The notes below the pieces were generated by a model, which saw only the letters and a program-made list of their open reading frames with translations, did no database searches and was not told the DNA's origin. This document shows, in pieces, positions 9,701 through 18,236 of a stretch of DNA of 64,000 nt. The stretch is from Clostridiales bacterium (lineage in GTDB: Bacteria; Bacillota; Clostridia; Christensenellales; Pumilibacteraceae). The first letter of the stretch is position 1, and every line of letters starts with the position of its first letter. A program made the translations under genes and the position numbers. The stretch lies in contig JAFLVG010000008.1 of assembly GCA_022508445.1 (NCBI GenBank), positions 1-64,000 on the forward strand, written 5' to 3'.

Positions 9701-12700
9701 GTTGTGTCAGACGTAATCCAAGCGGGGGCATGCCCACTCGTGTCAATAATAGGCATAGCCAAATTGTGGTTAAAATAATTGCCTTGCCTTGCCGCTTTGT
9801 AACCGATGTCATCGGTATTCGCTCTTTCGCTCGCCGAATCGTAAGCGTCAAATGACGTGAACGACACATACGGATTTTTGAACAAGTACAGAGGATTGTC
9901 GGCAGGCAAATCTCCACGCCAAGTAGTCACACCGTCGCTTATAGAAAGCGCTTTGTAGTAATCGTTAAGACGGCTGTAACCGTTGTCGCTGACAATATCG
10001 TATGCCACATAGTTATTGGAGGCATATGTTATTTCGCCCGTAGACGAATTGATACTGATGTTTTCTTGGCTTCTTCCGAAATAGCTCATCGGAATATACG
10101 TATAGGCACCGTTAGCGTCTATCGTTATAGTATCCGAGAACTTGAATGCTTTTTCTACCGATCTGTTGGAAGTCGTTACACTTCCGCCGTTGAAATACTT
10201 GACTTCGTAAGTATAATCATTACCCTGCTTATACACGTCACCCGAGTGAACGCCTGCAAGAATGCCGTCGGTGCTGTTTGCGGCCCTCGACTTCAATTGC
10301 GTTCCCGTACCGTTGGTGTTGATTGTGTTGGTTGCCGCATCGTAATATATGCTATTTGTGTATTGCGAAACGCCTTCTTTGATTTCGTAATAAACGGAAT
10401 CAATATCGCCGTCGAACGTCGAGATATAATTGATGTTCGAGTCCGCAGCATCGGTAACCGTATAATAACCGTCGAATTGGTTGTAATAAGTATAAGGAAT
10501 AATACCTATCGAATTTACAAACAAATCGTAATGCGCGTACAAATAACCGTCGACAGATTTGTTGACGCCGCTCTCGTAGGAATTGACGCTCATACCGGCA
10601 GAGCTTCCGCCGAATTTCGTTTCGTCGCGAAGCATCATACTTAAACGTATGTACTCTCCGCCTATCGACGACGCTTTGGGCACAACTTTTACCGCCCAAT
10701 CGGTCACTATCCATCTGCCCTGGCTGTCAAAGAAAAGACTCCAATCGGTTACAGTTTCCGATTCAGTGCCGGCACGAAGCTCTGAGGCGGAATATGTATT
10801 GCCGTCTACATAATAATAAATTTCGTATTCGGATACACACGCATCGAGCGTAGAGGGTTCCGGACGTCTGGAATTTATTGAAATTATTACGCCGACTGCT
10901 TCGTCGTCGGCCAATGCCGGCGCAATATACGGAACCATTGCGCGGTAATCCGATGCCGTAGGTGACTGCGCTGTGACGTTGTAGTATTCACGTATGCTAT
11001 CGGGACTTGCCGCAGGAGACTTGATCGGAGACAAAACTATGCCCTGCAATGCGTCCGATTCGGTAGCAACAGTCTTAATCTGTCCGGATGAAACGCCGTC
11101 ATTCTTCAATTCCGTTACGGCTTTATCGCTCGACGCAAAGTATCTCGGACTGGACATATCGTTTGTGTTAAGACTTTCGACAGTCCAAAGGTTGTCGAAC
11201 TCGTCACTTTCTTCGCCACGGATGAAACCGCTGTCGCTATTGTTAATATTAGGCAAAGAGTTCAATACCTGAACAACAATTCTGCATCGAGCCGTATCGG
11301 TATCTCGCGAATTGGACGAGTGTCCGTCTGTTGCATAGAAATACACGTATAAGGTTTCAACACTTTGAGTGGAGTTAAGCGCGGTGATAGTCAAAGTCTG
11401 TGATGTAATCGACACGCGCAAGAAATCCGTATAAGGCCGTTTTGTAACGGGATCTATCAAATTATTCTGTGCGTCACGAATCTCGCATCCGTTTTGAGGA
11501 TAGAACGAAGGCGTATCTTCCTCGTTGTCGTACAAGAAGTTCTTATACAACTCTTCCCTTGTGACATACGGTGCGGCATTGATGACAATAGTGGTGGGAA
11601 CTACGCTTATTGCACCGCTCATATCGGACAACGTCAAATCGTCGGGATCGTTGTCGATAGGAGCAGTCCGCAATGTGTAAATCTTTTTCGCGGCTTCTTC
11701 GCCTACCGTCGGCGCGCTGTTGATAACGTTGATTTTAATTTTGATTTTTGCAGTTCCGGCAGAGCTACCCGACGCACCCGTACCCGTGCGGTCGCGCACG
11801 GTCAAATCTATTTCGGCAGGCACACCCGATTGAGTACGCATATCCGCGGTGATGATCAAATAGTCGATATTGTACGTGTGGGCATTGTCATAGTTGCCGC
11901 TGTCGTTTTTGAATTTGATAGTATTGCCGAATGTGTACGAAACGAACATATCGCCCAATACATTCGGTTCGGCAAACGCCGCCGAGCTGCCGTACGGATC
12001 GAAGAGATAACCGTCGAGATTTTTATTGTCGTCTTTTCTCTCGAAATAAAGTTTGTCTATGCTTGTTGTCTTAATAGTATCGAGCGTCGCGCCGAAGAGA
12101 TTACTCGTCGATGAAGCCGCAAATGTGCGCGTCGTATTGAGCTTGTCAAGCATAGCGGTAAGCTTCTGACGGTACGATAACGATGTGAAGTCCATGTTGC
12201 CGGCGGTGGTGTTTTGCGAAACGGCAAGCGCGGTAATCTTCGAGCGCGTTTCGCTTGTTCCCGCTTTGTCGTCGACAGAGAAAGTACCGTTTCCGAAATA
12301 TCCGCTGAGTCCGTTGAATGTAAAGCCGTTTGTCGGATATACAACACCGCTGTTGATAATATTTTGATCGTACAGCAAATCATACGGCGTAACGAATATT
12401 CTCGAATGCATGGGAACGCTGTACTCGATAACAGCCACACCGTTCTCATTTCTGTATTCAGATTTGACGTTCTTGCCGTTGACTGAATAGCTGAGCTGTG
12501 CTACCTGCGTCGTTCCTGTCGAGGAATGCGTAGCATAAGCCGTAGGCGACGAGTTGTTGGTCTTTACGGCAATAGTCACCTCACACGACTGTCCTGCCGT
12601 ATCGGTAAGCGTGGCCTTGGCATGTAAATACCTGTTGTGAGTCCAGCTTTTAAGCGTTATCCTGATGCCGTTGATTTTTATGCACTGAATGGTTGAGCCG

Positions 12701-15700
12701 TTTGGATCGTTGTTGTAATTGATACTAACCGGACTGCCGAAGTTTGCGGCAGTCACGCGGTTGCCGAAATAGTCGTAAGGAATGTAAATTTCTTCGACCG
12801 AAACTTGGAAGTACTCGCCGGACGTGTTGCCATTGACGCTTCCCTGTATGTTGTTGATATTTGCAATGGTCAAAAGCTCGTTCAGTCTGCCGTCGTTGCC
12901 ACTGCCGTTTACGGAAAATCCGTTGAGCATATTAGGCGAATAGAAGTTGTCCGAGTCCGCGCCCAAAGCCTTCAAATCCGCACTGACGTACTGCCCGTCC
13001 TTATAATACTTGCCGAGCGCATAAGTATTGTGCTCGTAAGTTATGCCCATCGGCGAGAAAACTACCGAATAGTCAACGTCGCCCTCTACCGTGGGCATGG
13101 CGCTCGCGCCTGCACCGGCAGATCCGCGGTCATACGACAAATCGGTCGGTTTTGCGTCCTCTACAATAATTCCGAGCGGCAACCATATGCCCTGGTCGGT
13201 GGCATCGTTTTTGTCTATTACATTGATAAGAATATAGAAATGACCGGCATTAAGACCGCCTGTCTTGCCGCAAGTCAAGCCGCTTTCCACACTTCCGCTC
13301 GTCGCTATGCGCGTTGTCGCCGCATTGCGACCGCTCTTGTACATGTCATAGGTGGCACGCAAGCCGGTAAGCGTTAAACTCGTGCCCGAGAAAGAATACT
13401 GGACATACGCCGTATTCGACACAACGTTGCTGATATACCATTCTTCAAAGCCCGTCTTATAGTCGGCGCCTTCAAGCATACCCGTCTTCAATGCGTTTGC
13501 AAGTATACTCTTATCGAGTGCCGCACTGCCGGTAACGAGGTTGAAATACGATTTATCTTTTGTATCGCCGCTTGCATTGAGCGTAGACACGACTTTGCCG
13601 TACTTATCGAGCTGAATATACTCGCTCGTCGCGACTTTGATGTCTTTGATCTGGTGAGTCGTATTCGAAATGCTCGTGACGTCTACGTCTTTGAAATAAG
13701 TGTTGAGATTTACAGGCGTCTGTGCCAAAGGTTTGAGCTTGACAACCGGCGCATTGTCGCCCGACGTGTCTTTGAGTACGGGGCGCGTGTTATCCATTTT
13801 GAAGACGATATCGAGCGTGACAGGCGCAATATCGGCAACAGCTTGCGTACCGTCGGTATACGCCGTAGCCGTTTCGACTACGTACAAAGTGGTCGATAAA
13901 ACTTGATACTGCGGATCGGGCGTCAAGCAGACGAACGTCAACGATTCAAAGGCGTTTGCAATACGAACTTTGCTCGAATTATAAACTACCTTTTGTGCGT
14001 TTTGGTTATACTCCGTTATTTCGTATTTATGTCCGGTGCCGGTGATTGCGGACGTGCTGTTGAGCGCGATAAGGACTTTATCGTTGGTGAAGAATGCGCC
14101 GTTTGTGAGATCGCCTGTAAGAAGATCGCTTGCCTTGATCTTAAACGGTTGATTGTACTTCAACGACTGCTCGAATATCAGCGTATATCTATTCGTGCCG
14201 TTGGGGTTGTATATCTTATCCGCCGACGCAAAAACTTCGGGAGGAGTTGTGGAATTCGACTTTCCGAGGAAATAAGAATCGCCGCCGTTTTCCACACGCG
14301 TGGTGCGAGTGGCAACAGTGCTTACCGGAACCTTCACATAAAATTTGATAACAGACCAACCGTGCTGTGTTTGCGAGCCGAATGTATCGCGCACCCTTGC
14401 GTAAAGCGGTATAGTGCCGTTTGCAGTACAACCGTCCATGCCGCTTCTGGGGTACATCTTTACGGATGTGATATTTATGCTCGAATCACTCGTCCACGTC
14501 CAATTAAAGTACTTGCTCGCATTCGTAGAGCACGCCGTATTGAGATACAAACCCGTAGCGGTAGTATTAGTGCCTGCCGAAGTGCTGTTGGTCTTTGTTA
14601 CGGTTTTGAGATTGGACGCCGTGCCGTCGGTGAAAGCGAGTGCGGTCTTTGTCGCGTCGGGATCGGTAGCAATAGAGCTGGCATTAATCGTTCCGACACT
14701 GCCTGTTACGCCGCGCTTCATGACCGTGATTGTGGTACCGGTAGCGGTAGGAGCTTGGTTGACGTTGATTACGGTTATTCTTGCATAGCCGTCGCCCGAG
14801 CGATTGTTGTTTGAACCGCCGCCGGAATAACCCGATTTGATATGGCCTGATCCGCCGCCGCCGCCGGTTCTGCCGTCAGCACCTGCGCCGTTGGAATCGC
14901 CGCCGCCACCGCCGCCGCCGTACCAGCCGCCGCCACCGCCGCCGCCGGCCTCGTAACCTGCGGTGCTGTTTGCCGCACCGTAGCTGTCGCCGCCCTTACC
15001 GAACGATCCGTTTTGTCCGACAACGGCAGTACATGCCGAAGCGGTAGAGCCCTTGCCTGCCGCGCCGCCGCTACTTTGCGTACCACCGGACGCTTGATAG
15101 CCCGAGCCGCTGATATAACCGCCACTCGACGCGCCGCCGTTGTTGTTGCCGCCGCCGCCGTAGCCGCCTTGACCGTATGTACCGCTGTGCGCGTTCGTTG
15201 TTGATCCGCCGCCGCCGCCGGCTACAAGCAATACGTTCGCTTGGTTTGCGGAGCTGCTGAGATTGTTTAGCGTGCCGGAAACAAGCGCCATGTGCGACGC
15301 ACCGCCGCCACCGCCGCCGCTGTTGCCTATGTACGTTCTTCCGCCGCCGTTGTATCCGCCGAGCTTACCTGTGCTTGTCGTACCCGACGCGCCCTGTCCG
15401 CCGACAACTATATATATATATTGTCCGGCCGATGCGGTTACTTCGTAAGTGGTTATGTAGGTATATCCGCCAAGACCGCCGTAGCAACCGGTGTCGTAAT
15501 AACCGCCTTGACCGCCCCAAACTTCGAGCTTGTACGTGCCTTTGGGCAGCTTAATCGAATATATCTTATTGTTTGAATAGCTGTAATTTATGACGTCGTT
15601 GTTGTTCAGCGCGCCGTTAGCGGTTCTGTCGCCTTCCAAATTGGCATGCGTTGCCGATGTGGAAACCGAGCCGTTCTGAACGCCGTCCACAGCGACCGAA

Positions 15701-15828
15701 CTTGACATGTCGCCAAAGCACAGCGCACATGTAAGCCCAAGCGCCACAGAGATAAACACACTGATAAGCGCTATCAGAAATCTTTTCGACCGCTGTTCGG
15801 TCTTCGAGCTATTATTGCTTTTACTCAT
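3712..15828 (-). CDS. Giant cell-surface protein: Gly-rich domain plus cadherin-like repeats
   Basis: At about 4,040 residues this gene takes 12 kb. A hydrophobic signal or anchor lies at residues 18-42. A glycine-rich module of the ALK/LTK-like type follows at about 90-350 (IKLPKGTYKLEVWGGQGG start, many poly-Gly runs). Then come some 3,500 residues of beta-rich modules joined by N-x-x-P boundaries (NQAPT, NSSPT, NSAPT, NSLPN, TNQAPT, NAAPS), as in cadherin/dystroglycan-like repeats. A membrane helix sits near 3911-3936, then KRRKRKR and a ~100-residue Gly/Pro/Asn-rich cytoplasmic tail. There is no LPXTG motif. Of two close ATG codons, the second (15828) is correctly spaced from GAGG; the first at 15834 is one base from it. 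It forms its own transcription unit. Adhesion or envelope scaffolding is inference; no catalytic domain was recognised. Confidence 0.85.
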   Translation of the reverse strand: MSKSNNSSKTEQRSKRFLIALISVFISVALGLTCALCFGDMSSSVAVDGVQNGSVSTSATHANLEGDRTANGALNNNDVINYSYSNNKIYSIKLPKGTYKLEVWGGQGGYYDTGCYGGLGGYTYITTYEVTASAGQYIYIVVGGQGASGTTSTGKLGGYNGGGRTYIGNSGGGGGGASHMALVSGTLNNLSSSANQANVLLVAGGGGGSTTNAHSGTYGQGGYGGGGNNNGGASSGGYISGSGYQASGGTQSSGGAAGKGSTASACTAVVGQNGSFGKGGDSYGAANSTAGYEAGGGGGGGWYGGGGGGGDSNGAGADGRTGGGGGSGHIKSGYSGGGSNNNRSGDGYARITVINVNQAPTATGTTITVMKRGVTGSVGTINASSIATDPDATKTALAFTDGTASNLKTVTKTNSTSAGTNTTATGLYLNTACSTNASKYFNWTWTSDSSINITSVKMYPRSGMDGCTANGTIPLYARVRDTFGSQTQHGWSVIKFYVKVPVSTVATRTTRVENGGDSYFLGKSNSTTPPEVFASADKIYNPNGTNRYTLIFEQSLKYNQPFKIKASDLLTGDLTNGAFFTNDKVLIALNSTSAITGTGHKYEITEYNQNAQKVVYNSSKVRIANAFESLTFVCLTPDPQYQVLSTTLYVVETATAYTDGTQAVADIAPVTLDIVFKMDNTRPVLKDTSGDNAPVVKLKPLAQTPVNLNTYFKDVDVTSISNTTHQIKDIKVATSEYIQLDKYGKVVSTLNASGDTKDKSYFNLVTGSAALDKSILANALKTGMLEGADYKTGFEEWYISNVVSNTAYVQYSFSGTSLTLTGLRATYDMYKSGRNAATTRIATSGSVESGLTCGKTGGLNAGHFYILINVIDKNDATDQGIWLPLGIIVEDAKPTDLSYDRGSAGAGASAMPTVEGDVDYSVVFSPMGITYEHNTYALGKYYKDGQYVSADLKALGADSDNFYSPNMLNGFSVNGSGNDGRLNELLTIANINNIQGSVNGNTSGEYFQVSVEEIYIPYDYFGNRVTAANFGSPVSINYNNDPNGSTIQCIKINGIRITLKSWTHNRYLHAKATLTDTAGQSCEVTIAVKTNNSSPTAYATHSSTGTTQVAQLSYSVNGKNVKSEYRNENGVAVIEYSVPMHSRIFVTPYDLLYDQNIINSGVVYPTNGFTFNGLSGYFGNGTFSVDDKAGTSETRSKITALAVSQNTTAGNMDFTSLSYRQKLTAMLDKLNTTRTFAASSTSNLFGATLDTIKTTSIDKLYFERKDDNKNLDGYLFDPYGSSAAFAEPNVLGDMFVSYTFGNTIKFKNDSGNYDNAHTYNIDYLIITADMRTQSGVPAEIDLTVRDRTGTGASGSSAGTAKIKIKINVINSAPTVGEEAAKKIYTLRTAPIDNDPDDLTLSDMSGAISVVPTTIVINAAPYVTREELYKNFLYDNEEDTPSFYPQNGCEIRDAQNNLIDPVTKRPYTDFLRVSITSQTLTITALNSTQSVETLYVYFYATDGHSSNSRDTDTARCRIVVQVLNSLPNINNSDSGFIRGEESDEFDNLWTVESLNTNDMSSPRYFASSDKAVTELKNDGVSSGQIKTVATESDALQGIVLSPIKSPAASPDSIREYYNVTAQSPTASDYRAMVPYIAPALADDEAVGVIISINSRRPEPSTLDACVSEYEIYYYVDGNTYSASELRAGTESETVTDWSLFFDSQGRWIVTDWAVKVVPKASSIGGEYIRLSMMLRDETKFGGSSAGMSVNSYESGVNKSVDGYLYAHYDLFVNSIGIIPYTYYNQFDGYYTVTDAADSNINYISTFDGDIDSVYYEIKEGVSQYTNSIYYDAATNTINTNGTGTQLKSRAANSTDGILAGVHSGDVYKQGNDYTYEVKYFNGGSVTTSNRSVEKAFKFSDTITIDANGAYTYIPMSYFGRSQENISINSSTGEITYASNNYVAYDIVSDNGYSRLNDYYKALSISDGVTTWRGDLPADNPLYLFKNPYVSFTSFDAYDSASERANTDDIGYKAARQGNYFNHNLAMPIIDTSGHAPAWITSDTTYKTSNINNLIGNGRIMYLADQDEKLQENTFGIGIKKNYTRSTASSLTLSVAIAQCSYSNGRTSVSYNSATKAQNSATVSFKLDIGNSYIKILAAANDKEGAVASETDGYYTSISMNTDSSGKSITLSRTARVDSTGNVTTVQYEDNDVDVTDDSRSDKAYFYFDSLRSVRRWALGDPARNRVTAHNDAGDLVFTNTHSDAVAQRSMQRYFGVVGDTTLSARERLETLLGSSDWKTYQANDGIYGSNMYSETGEEGYSSYFNVSLSADGATLSITPNAKTTISTAMTTNMNDSQIRAYYAERGLVCYKETPTSPWKGYYPLKVLVYDSHGDGFLNGSYVSLEIRVNIESSEPVLSGTLSDYQGIDKRPGDKQINVSLHVNQTYSFSIYNVVSSTNLLSKNSAYFWEKDYNDLKNSVGSAGSTNGNLEDRLKLESGSYLKSPFEGWQATNNDDLRAGRAGFTDTNSQTVLSQPDVIMFMNTLNNASLTTSGVTPDGNAVTIRVNRRMTYNGSQIKDFKFSLIFTDNNGNSTARLFILVTVTNQAPTVRMNAVENARNLRMRVDDSFTVLTTPYDNFTGVLSGSTVSAQQSTSYATLTNPTRSGIGQRNLTRLESDFPSASEYARAVKYEDLNAADVDGNDTYKLHSFNSSNAEAQHLGYLALADDDTPWALRIFDITYGDESCFALTDVRDTMLLEGASAGRGYGLDAIIVARKVCTNMPIIITLVDGDDSYVSVTIYVTVESSKPSPIMDNDSRRERHKALLTTYENGQEVAGVYETYMIANSAVATKLAGVDIIDNSTNPATNKNITVYGELTLRVDEIAYDQDSNDQPYISLYDGGDEYNLFTMNGLSMDKNVRTNADGTKTEIYSNGTFEIEVEQGYAKFTIRCLTYNPYSDWDELKFYVRDVGNNIFDNAIPIKIRISTLYSSMTNKHQTAVVRGGTIYDRAIDTVYVKGYDDYAGDSVNPDPNIIIGENSTYQFVNYGGVPDSIDQDVSSRDWMIDDPDIKKGLTGSNYGVAVYAFMAPDYDTGTYTPLDIGDVSALFDLNQQKLQSGYWSFKEGVDATTDIALRDYRIGGVQTSGAAYTTNNALITFLQQYFIVDLGKDGLSLSFKPVTTTQDIKILLYVQVEKYIDRSRSIGPKSSQIKSGSLFYISVKSSAPIANNESTELSFTGKIGESHIFTIFDAENPYDSMFTDSDRGDYVVVRGFVSSGNLTSDYADALADADCDWNSRQGVTRAIDISINNTDTPIMRADDPEEVDIPAHSLKLTILRRIDKFVDGKYLEQVELPVRLKGYDRNGLASEYVTLHITIENSDLTVNDLKIMDNPNSFNSIGVGYSFSHGSDDRSYVINTRVAPDSQALSVNLVKDDWLKDPDFTSQAYDTDSYRLIRPDNENSAKYLLDGPLEIKSDDDQTVIAVITPILGNNGLNEDNYHFVGFTVEAKSYRRGLEATAYLRILDRSGNEQKGNAGVTITINVTMINAAPSLNANRPTSYTVVGKDSGAIDKITIDINDFATDRNGDELRIVSMGAETAQAIHCTGGLDFGGDIFEVDYASETELHKCVITPRNCFYGTQILSITIADGDPLSDPDARTTSFTVTINVVYDYSQITSLQNMTAIRSLPTKVTVEKLFPNISDKYDANFSTGKGVGRYVFTSADGEEKVYNPGSDYIITSLTANGSYITVSKDADDDWQFVCTREAEEILFNVTFVRKIDYDFANQTPKPGAYSYNSKFTATVGKNHQPKLLENFKRESGYIFYTRASDYGLDSSGTVELAPELLFSDEDISKGDRLLFDAKVTEVLSSTLCTVRVSGDGTKLFLTFNYRGETQLTVGVKDRTGETVKATFTIKNTDRPEASFFTKIMISYETYPFVWLGVGIGILALIVFIIILIILLKRRKRKREELEAILISEMELEEQMMRLASSSNTTPFQSFGYMPPMMNVQNDPGLMLGTGGGVPPTNNAIGLNPGAAPQQGGNAQAPYNGNAQTPYDGTPGNQGM

Positions 15829-15886
15829 TGACATACCTCGCTTTAAGCAAGCATTAGCCGTTTTCGGCAGTGATTTTGTTTACAAT

Positions 15887-15898
15887 TTGTTCACAATT
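15887..15898. promoter_or_regulatory. Operator-like repeat TTGTTCACAATT, copy 1
   Basis: This is the first of two identical 12-mers in the control region of the giant gene, with near dyad symmetry (TTGT..ACAA). It falls at about +13 to +24 relative to the predicted start at 15911. It lies 42 bp from copy 2, four turns of the helix, which suits cooperative repressor binding. The regulator is unknown. Confidence 0.45.
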
Positions 15899-15917
15899 GC
15901 ATACTTATACAGATTCA

Positions 15918-15946
15918 TGTTAACATATTGTTCACAATTTGTCAAC
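15918..15946 (-). promoter_or_regulatory. Promoter of the giant surface gene (TTGACA-17-TAACAT)
   Basis: On the minus strand a perfect TTGACA (15941-15946) is 17 bases from TAACAT (15918-15923). The leader is about 83 nt, ending in GAGGT before the ATG at 15828. The spacer between the boxes is almost filled by one copy of a repeated 12-mer. Confidence 0.6.
15929..15940. promoter_or_regulatory. Operator-like repeat TTGTTCACAATT, copy 2
   Basis: This second copy of the 12-mer lies wholly inside the -35/-10 spacer of the giant gene's promoter, where a bound protein would block RNA polymerase. Both copies have the same orientation. Confidence 0.45.
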
Positions 15947-16029
15947 ACTTTTCGGCAATTTATTCGTGTACATGAATACAATTTTTGCTATTACCCTTTT
16001 CGTAACGGCATATTTTCCGATAGTTTTGC

Positions 16030-16058
16030 TTGACTTTTTAAAATCGATATTATATTAT
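16030..16058 (+). promoter_or_regulatory. groESL promoter (TTGACT-17-TATTAT)
   Basis: TTGACT (16030-16035) and TATTAT (16053-16058) are 17 bases apart, with AGGAGG (16078-16083) before the groES ATG. No CIRCE inverted repeat (TTAGCACTC-N9-GAGTGCTAA) is present between 15835 and 16092, so HrcA control is not evident for this operon. Confidence 0.7.
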
Positions 16059-16092
16059 ATGTTCGGTCATAAAAACCAGGAGGTAATTTAAT

Positions 16093-16380
16093 ATGAATAT
16101 AAAACCATTGTTTGACCGTATTGTTATCGAACCTTTGGAAACCGAAGAAAAGACGAAAAGCGGAATCGTTTTGCTTGCAAAAGATCAAGAGAAACCGCAA
16201 ATAGCCAGAGTTACTGCCGTCGGCCCCGGCGGACTTGTGGACGGAAAAGACGTTAAGATGGTCGTCAAGGTCGGCGACAAGGTGCTCTACTCCAAGTATG
16301 CCGGCAGTGAATTCAAAGTCAACGAAAAGACGTTTACCGTAATGCGCCAAAGCGACGTTCTCGCTATTGTCGAGGAATAA
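16093..16380 (+). CDS. groES: Co-chaperonin GroES
   Basis: The 95-residue product is the seven-fold lid that caps the GroEL folding chamber in the cytoplasm. It has the usual N-terminus (IKPLFDRIVIEPLE), the mobile loop with KSGIVL, the GPGG turn and the C-terminal GDKVLYSKYAGSEFK region. Its length is standard. A strong AGGAGG lies 9 bases before the ATG. groEL follows after 37 bp without a terminator, so they form the classical two-gene operon. Confidence 0.98.
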   Translation: MNIKPLFDRIVIEPLETEEKTKSGIVLLAKDQEKPQIARVTAVGPGGLVDGKDVKMVVKVGDKVLYSKYAGSEFKVNEKTFTVMRQSDVLAIVEE

Positions 16381-16396
16381 TCTATATATTGTATAA

Positions 16397-18046
<1,650 letters not shown>

Positions 18047-18062
18047 AAATTGTGTTAAACAT

Positions 18063-18092
18063 AAATCGGGACGCTTTGTCCCGATTTTTTTT
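18063..18092 (+). terminator. groESL terminator
   Basis: A perfect stem AAATCGGGAC/GTCCCGATTT with a GCTTT loop runs straight into a tract of eight T residues, 16 bases past the groEL stop. This is a canonical intrinsic terminator. Confidence 0.92.
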
Positions 18093-18184
18093 GCGCTTTT
18101 TGAATTTTAAGTATATAAGCTCAAAAACCGCACATAATAAAAACACAAAGCAAATATTTTTTAACATTGCTTTGCTATCATATT

Positions 18185-18217
18185 AGCTCACACGGGTTTC
18201 CGAGTGAGCTTTTTTTG
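18185..18217 (+). terminator. Second terminator-like hairpin after groESL
   Basis: AGCTCAC and GTGAGCT enclose an inner CGG/CCG stem and are followed by eight T residues. It sits 90 bp beyond the first terminator, pointing the same way, and shields the convergent GH63-like gene from read-through. The A/T-rich 18093-18184 stretch between them shows no ORF; it could host a small RNA but no promoter was identified. Confidence 0.65.
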
Positions 18218-18236
18218 TGAATAAATATATAATTGC

